Below are positions 1 through 10,030 of a stretch of DNA of 64,000 nt, piece after piece. Below the pieces are notes generated by a model, which ran no database searches, was not told the DNA's origin, and saw only the letters and a program-made list of their open reading frames with translations. The translations under genes were made by a program, and so were the position numbers. Position 1 is the first letter of the stretch. Each line of letters opens with the position of its first letter. Source of the stretch: Coffea arabica (lineage: Eukaryota > Streptophyta > Magnoliopsida > Gentianales > Rubiaceae); contig NC_092312.1 of NCBI RefSeq assembly GCF_036785885.1, positions 25,624,001 through 25,688,000 on the forward strand, given 5' to 3'.

Positions 1-1000
1 GAGAAAGACTTACAGGTGTTGTAGACGAGCATAAAAGGCAAAGCACTAAAAATGGAAAAAATAGAAGGGGGAACAAACCATTATAGTTATTCACTTTGAC
101 CCTGCGAGCAATGATCACAGGATAGGTGTGGAGTTTAGATAGCATTTCCGCTCCTTCATTAGCTAGAAAGCTATCCCATAGAGATAATAGGACCGTCTGT
201 GATCTGCATTTGTGGTAAGAGGTAACAGTTACAGATTGGAAAAAATGACTGCAAAGGAAAAGGAGAGGCAGCTTGAAATTTAATATAAATCGAAGATTAA
301 AGCTCTCACTCTTCATTAAGCAGGACAAATTTCTGAACATCTGATTGCCTTGAGTTTTTGGTAATTGTTCTCCTCTCGAGTGCACTAATCACGACTCCCA
401 GCACGTCTATGAATAACACAGAGAAGGGGATTATTAAAAGTTTGGTTCACAATGTAAAGACAGTAAGTGTAAAGCGTTGAAAGGCTCACCGACTGATTTA
501 GTTTTGTCATCCATGTACTGAACTAAATCAGTAAACTTTGAATAGCAGAATTTGACTTCCATGACTGTATCATCATCAGGAATTTCATCAATGACAGTCC
601 TGCTACTGATTACCCATTGAACGGTAAGTTCAGGTGTCTGGAACTTCAGTGGTATAGGCCTGACCTCAGCATTGGAGATTTTATACTTTTTATAAACCTG
701 CAAAATCTGACTCATTCTAGAAATGTCATCATTGAAGATGATTCCTTCGACCCTCGATCCCTATTTAAAGAGGTGAAATTAACACAGGATGTAGAAAGCA
801 AAAAAGTAGCGTATTTAAATAATCACATCTAAAACAGAGCACCAGGTTTGACTAACTTCTGAATCGCAGAAAACAAACTTCTGTTTTCTTGTAGGTGTTC
901 CCAGTGAGTTTGTGACCTGTTGCTTTTCCTGAACGGTGATAATGCAGCTCCAATTTTTCATGTGAGGCATAACATCTCGCATCGGCAGCAAGTTAGCCAT
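1..1000 (-). CDS. Helitron RPA1-like single-strand DNA-binding protein, spliced, partial
   Basis: No single long frame shows this gene, but four exons join in phase: 1000-857, 760-490, 406-310 and 203-79, with introns 856-761, 489-407 and 309-204, all GT..AG. The joined protein has the order of a replication protein A large-subunit OB fold: a start with MKNW, then KFVFCDSE/GSRVEG, FNDDISRM, YKKYKISNA, DVLGVVI and LLSLWDSFLANEG. Plant Helitrons often carry RPA-like genes, thought to coat the displaced strand during rolling-circle transposition. The start ATG lies 121 bases after the helicase stop codon on the same strand. A fifth exon probably begins within the first 8 bases of the window. Exon 3 to 4 splicing could instead use an acceptor at 249, which gives a very short intron. 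No stop interrupts the joined frame. Confidence 0.75.
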
Positions 1001-1121
1001 CCTATAAACACATAAGCTGTTGCATAAATGAACAACAATTTAAAGATCCAACAACATTGTAATCTAAGAATAAAGGATCTGCATAGCACCTCTAGTTAGC
1101 ATAATTCAAGCAGAAAATAGG

Positions 1122-3157
1122 CTACTGGTTTGTTAATCTAAAAATTTCAGGAAAGACTATGTTCCGAGTTTTGCAGTCTACTTTTGTGCCATCAAATGTC
1201 CCAGGAACAAGAAGAATTTTAACTTTAGCTGCAGTCGTAGCTCTGGACAGAGCAACATACAACTGTCCATGGGAAAAAACTGGTTCTCGTAGATAGATGC
1301 CGACGTAGTCAAGAGTTTGACCCTGTGATTTGTTGATGGTCAGAGCAAAGCAAAGTCGGACAGGAAACTGTGTTCGGACGAATGGAATCCCATTTTTGTC
1401 ATTGTCGGGTGACTGAAGAGGTATCCTTGGAATAAAAACTCTTTTTCCTCGGTGATGACCAAAAACAATCTCAGCAGAAATTGTGTGTTGCCCGAGATCT
1501 CTACATATTAACCTTGTTCCATTGCATAGACCCTCAGCTGGGTTTAAATTCCTCAGAAGCATTAGCGGGCAGTTTTCCTTCAATAGCAACTTATGAGGAG
1601 GGAGACCTTTAGGATTTTGAGAATTGAGGAAGTCCTCATAATCACTTTGGTGCCGCTGATCAACAGTTTTGTCCGAGCTAATATAAGTTTGAAGGCTTCC
1701 AGGAAACCTCCTAATCATTATTTCATTCAGCTCATCGACTGAGCTATTTTTAGGAGCAAGAATGCACCTATTTATCAGGCTATACGGATCCTGTGTATAC
1801 AGGTTCAAATCTGGAAACACGCTTTCTATTAACCTGTGTATAAGAAGATTCGTTTATAATGGAAGTCAAAGGAATAACTATAAAAACGAGCAGAATTTGA
1901 GGGCACGTAACCAGCTAACCTGTTCAAAGAGTCCTCTTTATCTAGATAAGGAATAACTATATTTGGCGATAAAGTTATTTCGCCCTGGGCATCAACAGGT
2001 TCCCTCCCCTCTCCCACACTCAAAAGAAACCGTGAAAAGCCTGGATCAAACATAGCTCGCATGTTTTCTGTGAGCTTGATTTTGTGTAGTTTAGACCACA
2101 GGGGAGAAACAGGGAAGGTTGATTCTATGAGTACTTCTTTAGTTGCTTGCTCAATGACAGGTAGAGTCTGCCGAAAATCGCCTCCAAAAACTACCACCTT
2201 TCCGCCAAAAGGCAAATCTGAATCCATTAAATCCTTCAGCAATTCATCAAATGCTTCAATTGTTTCCCGCTTAGCCATTGAAGCTTCATCCCACAAAATA
2301 AGAGCAGATTCAGAAAGGAGTTTCGCAGCGGAGCTCTGCTTACTAAGCTGGCAACTCTTAGTTTTTGAGAAATCAAGCGGTATCTTGAATCTTGAGTGAG
2401 CTGTCCTCCCACCAGGAAGGATTGACGCTGCAATTCCAGATGTTGCCACTGCAAGTGCAACATGGTTCTGCGAGCGCAAGGTGGCGAGAAGCGCCCGGTA
2501 CAGGAATGTTTTACCTGTGCCACCGGGGCCATCGACGAAAAAAGCTTGTCCTTCCAAGGAAAAACATGCGTTTAGGATCGTATCATAGGCATGTTTTTGC
2601 TCGAAATTCAACTTTTGAGACAATAACAGATCTTCAGGTGCCACAGCTAAGGTTTTTTCACTCTCAATCTCCTTTGTTAACCTTTCAGCGTAACCACGTT
2701 TAAAGTTATCGGGGACAAAGTGGAAATCAGCAATGCTTTTGCCCATTTGTTCAAACGAGTTATTTATATCCTGCAGGACTTCTCTTCTAATTTCAGGGGG
2801 AGAAAGGCCATGGGACGGCTGATGGTGGTTATAGTCGGCAGAAAGTTGAGGTTCAAATGTTTCCCAGAGCGACCTAGGATCTGCCGGGGAACAATAAACA
2901 AGAAGAGTGGCAAATAATAACCTCAGGGAGGAAGGCATCTGAAATGCTACTGCTTCCTGAAGCGTGTCCTCTATGTATGCATCAGACTGTAGAAGACCGA
3001 GAGCCAAAGCAGCCTCTCTAAATGAGTCAAATCTCTGTTCATTAACAGTCAAAAGGTCTTCAAAAGAGGTCGGGCCAGGAATGTGAGTTAAAAGTAACCT
3101 CAAATAATACCTTTCTCCTTCTTTTGGACTAACAGTCACCATCCTACCAATCACTTT
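1122..3157 (-). CDS. RepHel C-terminal half: PIF1-like DNA helicase
   Basis: An SF1 helicase that would unwind DNA during rolling-circle transposition. Visible motifs are Walker A GPGGTGKT (about 2506-2530), Walker B LILWDEASM (about 2275-2300), GGDFRQTLPVI (about 2165-2200) and the C-terminal TINKSQGQTLDYVG and YVALSRA motifs (about 1240-1345). The frame breaks near 1830, but an 86-base GT..AG intron (1919-1834) joins DSLNR to LIESVFPDLN with the expected helicase spacing. This part is in the same frame as the Rep half and separated from it only by the TGA at 3158-3160. A 19-base stretch at the intron donor recurs in the Helitron leader. Confidence 0.85.
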
Positions 3158-5548
3158 TCAACGCTTTCTTTCAGTCCACTCTTTATATTTAGCAGACCAA
3201 ACAAAATGTTCAGGGAAATCTCTATAGACGCACTTCAGATTTCCTGCTTTTTGATTAGTTCTGTTCATGCGGAAAAACTGAGTTAACATTGTTTTAGAAA
3301 AATCAACTTTGCTTAGCAGCTGCAACAAGTCAGAATTCTTGTCAAAGGAAACAAATTGTTGGTCTGGAAGGTGAACTTGAAGGGTGTAAACTGCTGGAGT
3401 CATTTCATTGAGCTTAAATTCATAAATGCGCCAAAAAGCTTCTGGAGGTGAAACCCATCTACCTTTCTGGAAGTCTTTTATTTCATCAATATCATTGGCT
3501 GATTCACAGGAAATGATCTTAAAGCTCACCAGATCATGGCCTTTGAAAACATACTTATACAAGTATTTCACGAGTTTCAGAGTTGAACAAATTTCCACGT
3601 TGATGTGGCAATCAAATAAGGCAAGTAGGTATGGGTTGTAAGGCACAACCCATCTATTATCAAGAGTAAATCTGCGGACTCTGACTCTCTTGCCATCATC
3701 TCTTCGTCTATAATATGGGTAAGTATCCTCACCATGAGTGGTTTGAGCACAAAAGTTCTTTGGATAGTGATTTTTGCAGGATCCATCTCTCATGCAAGGA
3801 CAAGATTTATCCATGGCTCCGCAAGGACCATGGATCATATGTTTGACAACAAGAGAATATAAGTGAGGATATCGATCTTTATCGGGCAACTCAGCACAAA
3901 TCACCTTGTCGTATGACTCCGGATTAAGTAGTTTATGACCAGGTTTTAAGATCAATAATAGATGGGCATGAGGAAAGCCTCGCTTTTGAAACTCAATCAC
4001 ATAAACGCATGCTGCAACATCACCAAAGATTTGTTTATTCAGAATTTCTGCTTTAAGAAGTTCAAACTTGGCTCTAAAAACTCTAGCTAAAAGGTCTGGC
4101 CGATCCTGAGGTTTTTCATGGTATTTCAAGTTTTCTTGAATCTCCTTCCATGCTGGATTACATGTCATAGTAAGGAAGACATCCGGTTTCCCGTACTTTT
4201 GCACCAGAGCCATTGCATCAAGGTAGCGACGGCGCATGTCTCTGGGGCCACCTATAAAGGAAGCTGGCAAGAAGACCCTACGACCAACCTTAGAAGCAGC
4301 AGTTTGGCCAATAGAAACACTGTCAAGAACTCCTTGTAAAGCTTCAGAGCGTATTTTGTTTTGGCGATGTCTATGGAAGTCAAGTCTAGATGTTTCTATC
4401 TTGACATAACCATCAACCGAAAACTGCTGTAGCAATCTAAGAGTGTGCAACAACATTGATTCATCACTGTCCCGTATCTGAAATCTATAACAGTAGTACT
4501 CCCTAACCGAAACAGTATCATCCTCTGATTTGCCTTGGTCAGCAACTATAAAGAATGAAAATGTTTCGGACATTATTAGATGATATAATGCAAGGGATAG
4601 ACCTAGTCGCTTATAACAAGGGAGGAATGTACTTGCCTCTCTGTTCCAAATCAATTAACTCCGACGAGGAGTTAACTGAAGCTGGATCGATGTTAAGATC
4701 AGCCTCACAGGCGTCACCTCTCGTTTTCCTTTTGCGAAGTCTCTTAATTCCATGGTGCCAGCCACACTCACCACGAGGGAAAAGGAGAGGGTACTGCAAA
4801 GGGTCATAACATCCATAGTAATGCTGAATCCTATGGCTACCAGCTGAGTGAGAATAAACTCGAATATGAGCGCGCCTATCGGATGACTGATCGTCACTTT
4901 CAGTCCATATAGCTGCAACTTGCGAGGTGGTGGGAAGATTATAGACTCGTTGGTCAAGTGAAGGATAACAATTAAGGACAATGTTCAGGTTGTCAATGTT
5001 TGGAACATCCCTAAGGCTTTTAAAAAATCGGGCATAAGGATTTTCAGAAAGAATTTGCATAAGCAATTTCAAAGTGTTTTCTCGCAGCTTATCAGAGTTA
5101 CCAAGCCTCTTTGCTAATTCCTCATCGGTGTCAAAGAAGTATAACTGAATGCCAGAAGGTTTCTCGCCCAAGTGAATAAGGCCATCAAGGAAATGGTAGA
5201 CTTGGCCCTGGACACGGAAGGTATAAACACCTTTCGTGTTCTTTGTTAAATCAGCGTCATACTTTGCAGCAAATGATGTAAAGCCAAGGTTGTTGTTATA
5301 AGTACGAACATTGTTTCTGAAGTGGGCACTCTCTTCATCATTGTCAATGAACAAGCGTTTCAAAGCATAAGGCATCGGAGGAGCGACGATGGAGATTTCT
5401 CCTCCCGAGCAGCAAAAGGTAGGAGGTTCCAAATGGAACCTTTTCGCTCCGCAATGCTCACAATCAGGAGCATCAGGCAGAACCAAAGATGCATCAGGAA
5501 TATTGGCAAGGCGCGATAGATTTGAACCCGAAGTTGGTCGCTTCATCG
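3158..5548 (-). CDS. RepHel N-terminal half: Rep nuclease with HUH motif
   Basis: This part holds the DNA-nicking activity. Exon 5548-4718 carries the zinc-finger-like CEHC..FCC segment and the conserved QYPLLFPRGECGW motif. Exon 4545 onward carries VSVREYYCYRFQ and the Helitron-like N domain. The HUH metal-binding motif FPHAH lies at about 3963-3977, and the two-tyrosine region KYLYKYVFK at about 3545-3570. In the family the tyrosines attack DNA and stay linked to the 5' end. Without splicing, two open frames overlap by 44 bases at 4611-4654; the intron 4717-4546 removes the conflict. It ends at the TGA at 3158-3160. All catalytic landmarks are present. Confidence 0.85.
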
Positions 5549-6860
5549 CTGCAGTTTATATTTTGGATACAAGCGAATTGATTAGGCCTAACCGGGCTTG
5601 TAGATAAAGCAGGATCTAGGTTAGTGAATGGCTAAGTTGAATCAGAAACTAATGCCAACCTGATGCCTGGTTGGTAATAGTTTCAGGAGTGCTGCGCTTT
5701 TTTCTAGGGGGCCGACTTGAAGATGGAGTAGCGGAAGGATTAACTTTTCTGCTCCTCATCTCCAAACCACCAAATGTTGGTTCGAACCTGGCCGCACTCA
5801 TTGTGTTCATAGGAAACACGGCTGCGGATTACAGAAGTGAATAAAGCGGATGGCAGATCCGAATAAGATGTCTAAAATAGTCCAAAGGGCCTTAGGGGGA
5901 AAGGGTGAAGCAAGGGTGAAGGTTCTGAGAAACCAGGCTATAAAGATGCACAGGCATTGTTTATAGCTTGGTCGAAGCAGGTCAGGAATTATACAAAGAA
6001 AATGAATATGCCAAGGTAGTGCAGTACCTGTGTAGGGAGGTGGTAAAGCAGAATCTGAAAGCCAAGGGGACAAAGAATTGCTTCCACAAGTTAATTCTTT
6101 TTGGGGTGATGGTTCAGAGATTATAAGAGGCGAAGTCGAAGGAAATGAGTTAAGTATAACTTTAGGATGTTCATTGTTCAGGGAGTGTTCATTTCCAGGT
6201 GAAAGGGATAGTATGCACTTATGCTTTTCTTTAGCTGATCCAGTAGTGCGCTGGAAATCAGTAGAACGAACGGGGATCTTCTCCGGCTCTGCACCAGAGA
6301 ACGATCCCTGATATTTTGCTGCAACAAGGCCACTACGGGATGGAAGGTCTGCAGTAACGAACAAAGGCAGGTGTATTTTTAAGAGGTACAAGGGAAACAG
6401 CGGCAAACTAAAGACACGGATAAGGGTAAATGCTGGCAAAGAGTGGGAGGTAAACGGGCGAAGATATTGGACACCAAGCAGCCCCGGTATACCTTGAGGA
6501 GGAGATGTAATCTGCACAGGATTTTCTCTGGGAAACGAGGAAGAAGAACAACTATTAAAGGAACGAGGTAGCTGTTCAGACATGAATTCTAATCCCTCTA
6601 CCATCGCAAATGGATTTTCAGCGGGAAACACAACATCTGTGCTTCCCAACGGCTGAGAATGCACAGAAGTTGGATCTTCAGAATGGCACGCCATTCGATG
6701 AGTACCTGGGAAAGATACACCAGTCTCGACATAGGCTAATGGAACCTTGCGAACACGCGCAGGTAAAGTATTTCCAGCTTTCTTTGCTGCTTTAGCTTCT
6801 CTTCGAGAACGCAGAAGCGCCGCTTTCTTCAGAGGCGGCATCTCCGCATATCTTTTGCGG

Positions 6861-7100
6861 CGCATAGCATTTCTATCCATCTAATGACCACATACTTTAG
6901 CAGGCGAAAGAAAGACTACCGCACATCTCTAATGCGCAACCATAGGACTGGCGAAATAAGGGCAAAGGAGGCAAAAGCGCATAGCATTTCTATCGATCTG
7001 ATGACTACATTTTTTAGCAGGGGAAAGAAAGACTAATGTGCATCTCTAACGAACAACCATAGGGCTGACGAAATAAGGGCAAAGGAGGTAAAAGGCTAAG
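6861..7100. repeat. Tandem repeat, two 117-bp units over the RepHel start
   Basis: Two adjacent copies, beginning with CGCATAGCATTTCTATC at 6861 and 6978, share most of about 117 bases, including AAATAAGGGCAAAGGAGG near each end. The first copy contains the RepHel start codon (6880-6878). In the second, the equivalent ATG has become ATC, so only the inner copy can initiate. Confidence 0.85.
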
Positions 7101-7204
7101 GAAAACTTGCAGAGCAAATAAATGGCATAACAGAGGTGCGAGGCAAAGGGACCTTATAAAAAGAAAAAAGAGCACAGGGAAGAAAAGCTAAAGCACAGGT
7201 CTTA

Positions 7205-7600
7205 CATAGAAGCAGGAAATTGAACAGGTAAGCATAAAGCAGGTAAGCAGCCAAGCAAATCGCGTAACATTTTCAAAGACTGCAACATTTTAAAGCCACT
7301 ACAGGGCAGCTAAAATCAGCACGAAGGAGGAAAAGGTTCAGGCAAGCCTTGTAATATTTTTGAATGGCGTAACAATAGCATGGACCAAAGTAGAGCAGCA
7401 CAAAACAGGAAATTCAGCGGATAAGCACAGAGCAGGCAAACAGCCCAGCAAGCCTCGTAACTTTTTTAAAAGCTGTAACATTTTGAAGCCACCACAGGGC
7501 AGTTTAAAGCAGCACGAAGGAGGAAAAGGTTCAAGCAAGCCTTGTAATATTTTAGAATGACATAACAATAGCATGGACCAAAGTAGGCCAGCAGAAAAAG
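7205..7600. repeat. Tandem repeat, two units of about 194 bp in Helitron leader
   Basis: Copies share ACGAAGGAGGAAAAGGTTCA (at 7321 and 7514), GTAACATTTT-containing blocks and CAATAGCATGGACCAAAGTA. The period is about 193-195 bases. Long pseudo-open frames here come from the biased base composition and are not genes. Confidence 0.8.
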
Positions 7601-8439
7601 CTAAGGTAACAGGCAAAGTAAAAAAGGCAAGCACATGCAGAAGGGAGAAGAAGAGATGCCAGCAGAACCTCAGATACGTGGAGCAAGCCTCTACCAGCCA
7701 GCAGGAGAGCAGCAGAAAAGAGGGCACGTAACCAGCTACTGTATTAAACAGAGTAACAAGAGGGGGAAAATTAAGATGATACAATGATAAAAGAGCTAAT
7801 GAGGGATAGCATGCAGCAGAGAACAAAAGGGGAAAATTTATCTGGAAATCAAGTGAAAAGGGGGGTAAAAAGCATAAAACATAAGGCGCGGAAAGGTTAC
7901 CTGTACGAGCTAAGGAACGCAGAGTAGAAGCTAAAACAAAAAAGCAAATAGGGTTGCGAGCAACATTGGCAGGAGGGAAATGGAAGACAGAGTTAAAAAG
8001 ATGCATACAGGAAATCAAAGCCGAATAAAGCAACTTAAGAAGCAAAATGGGGCGTAAAGCAAAGGAAACAGTCAAGGCAACAACAAGAGGTCAACAGGGC
8101 ATAAAATTTAGGGGGAAAAATCAAATAAACATGACAATCCCAGGCGACAAACTCACCTGGAGCTAAAATGTAACAGTAACAGGGCCAGCAAATTTGAAAG
8201 AAGAACGCAGGAAGGCAGCAACTCCGACAGAGGGAATAAGGAAAAGGAAAGAAACGAGCTTACAACAAAGGAGATAGAAGCAAACGGATGGAAAGAAAGG
8301 AAAGACCAGCAGAAGCAAGGCACAGTTACCGTGGATGATGATAGCGACGGCTGGAGGAGGCGGCTTCAGAAACATCGGAACCTCTGCATACATTGGAGAA
8401 ACAAAGTATTTCAGTTCTTTCAATCAAAGGAAAGAGCAA

Positions 8440-8960
8440 AAAGGTCGTTTTTGGCAGGTCTCTAAAGCAGAGCTGAAATTTCTTCTCAACAAAGGACAAA
8501 GGCAAGCAATAGGTTCAGCAACAAACAACGGTGCAGCTGTTTTTTAAAAAGAAGGGTAAAATTGTAAAACCATGCAAACCTACATTGAGCCCATCACCCA
8601 ATACCTGTTATATCAATCAAACCAGCACCAACCGCCATAAGCTTGCTCAGCAGGTCAGCCGGTCTTCATTTTGGCCTCTCGGACAAAAACCAGGAATTGC
8701 GCTTCTCTTCCCAGCGGACAAAACAGAGCTGAAATTGCTTCTCAACAAAGGACAAAGGCAAGCAATAAGCTCAGCAACAAACAACGGTGCAGCTGTTTTT
8801 AAAAAAGAAGGGTAAAATTGTAAAACCATGCATACCCACATTGAGCCTAGCACCAACCGCCATAAGCTTGCTCTGCAGGTCAGCTGGTCTCCATTTTTCG
8901 CCTCTCGGACAAAAAGCTGGAATTGCGTTTCTCTTTCCAGCGGACAAAAGCAAGAATCCG
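8440..8960. repeat. Tandem repeat of 225/256 bp near Helitron 5' end
   Basis: One and a half to two degenerate copies. AGAGCTGAAATT..CTTCTCAACAAAGG recurs 256 bases apart (8469 and 8725), and GCACCAACCGCCATAAGCTTGCTC recurs 225 bases apart (8625 and 8850). The difference is a 31-base insertion in the first unit (about 8590-8625). Such arrays in the leader just inside the 5' end may supply promoter or recognition sequence. Confidence 0.8.
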
Positions 8961-9047
8961 AACGCGATAGAAGACGACCCCCAAGCGAATGAAATGCAGC
9001 CACATCAGCACAACCACCACCAGCCATTCGCGCTTTTACTATATAGG

Positions 9048-10030
9048 TTGACAAACATACCGTTCTCGTCTTGACAAGGAGATCCAAACACCAGCTTAAG
9101 TTCATGCGGATGTTCGTTGTAGGATGGCATTTTATTAAGGTTAACCGAGTAGTTGTTCCTCGTAATGAGCAAATTAAGGTACGGTACAAGTTTTTTAATT
9201 TTTTAGTAAATTAATTGAAAATCGTTCAGCGTGATTTACTTGACAAAAAAAAAAGAAAAAACTGCACTAACTAATAACATAGAATGTGTTACGGATATAT
9301 TTAATTTAAAAAATATGTAATTATATCTTGCACATTATAAGACTTATTACACGTATTCTTATTAGTTTTGACTATTTTAACATAACTAAGTCGGTGGTAT
9401 ATCTGTGAAATTATACGAGTAATTAACAAGAAAACTAGCACGTATTGAGATAAAAGAATTTAAAAGGTGATGTAATTAATCTAATTTGGTTCAAATTGGT
9501 AAGAGCAATTTTGTTATTTCGTTGTTTACAGCAATAAAAAGTTGAGTCACTTCTTTGTAGAGCTTCCAATGCTTCTTTTTTTTTTTTTTTAAATTAATAT
9601 TTTACTTAGGCTCTTAATGACGCGCCATTATTTACTTGGCCATCTTTACCTTTCTCTCTATTGTAAATTGTAATGACTTGTATGTCGTATAAAGTACTAG
9701 CATTTTTCTTTTACTAATCCCAAGATTAGCTAGATAAACATATTAACTTGAAGTCAAACTAAACTCTCAATATATGAGACTTGAAATAATTATTGATGAC
9801 TTTTAGCTTCTAGTGCTTCAACTTTGACCACTCAAAGAATTATGTGGTTAGACGCTTGTAGATTACAAATCTAATTGATTATTTAAATTCTGTGATAACT
9901 TTCTACTTTGTTCTCTATAATTTTATAATCTTAAAAGTTGAGGGACTAAAGTTAGAATTGAATTATATGTTTGACGGTATAAAATGGATTTATGTAACCG
10001 ACATCTCTTATTACCATATTCTTCTATTCT
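9048..10030. other. AT-rich intergenic region upstream of PPR gene
   Basis: No coding frame is supported. The stretch has A/T runs (a T run near 9580) and a TATAAAAT at 9978-9985, about 45-53 bases before the PPR start codon, which could be a TATA box although the spacing leaves a very short leader. Confidence 0.5.

Larger units (their letters stand above)
1122..6880 (-). pseudogene. Helitron Rep/PIF1 helicase (RepHel), six exons, one nonsense codon
   Basis: Transposase of the Helitron: an HUH endonuclease joined to a PIF1-type helicase. A model with exons 6880-6493, 6348-6028, 5821-5660, 5548-4718, 4545-1920 and 1833-1122 keeps one reading phase across five GT..AG introns (144, 206, 111, 172 and 86 bases), about 1679 codons. 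The start region is basic (RRKRYAEMPP), as at the start of many plant Helitron proteins. Next come a Cys-rich segment (CEHCGAKRF..FCCSGG), the Helitron-like N domain, the HUH motif and the helicase. The only defect is TGA at 3158-3160, between Rep and helicase, where relatives usually carry Gly in a G.VIGRM context. The first intron is a multiple of three and stays open if retained, so exons 1-2 are less certain than the rest. The copy is probably inactive unless the stop is read through. Confidence 0.8.
1..9047 (-). mobile_element. Autonomous-type Helitron, 3' end outside window
   Basis: A rolling-circle transposon read on the minus strand. In transcription order it holds a repeat-filled leader (about 9047-6881), a Rep/PIF1-helicase gene (6880-1122) and an RPA1-like gene (1000 to the window edge). 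The proposed 5' end at 9047 reads, on the minus strand, CCTATATAGTAAAAGCGCG, which resembles plant Helitron 5' ends (normally TC at the first two bases). It is preceded by A, as expected for insertion between A and T. No CTRR end with a GC hairpin is visible in the first 400 bases, and RPA exons reach the left edge, so the 3' terminus lies outside. Gene content is certain; the exact 5' boundary is an inference. Confidence 0.8.

Noticed and set aside
150-180. CTAG at 164-167 as a Helitron 3' end
   Set aside because: No GC hairpin next to it, and it falls inside RPA exon 4 (203-79).
7338-8075. 245-codon minus-strand open frame in the Helitron leader
   Set aside because: Leu/Phe/Ser-rich translation of tandem repeats with biased composition; no domain and no conserved start.
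8163-9189. Several overlapping open frames on both strands
   Set aside because: They follow the 225/256-bp repeats, so the same peptides recur; one extends past the proposed Helitron end.
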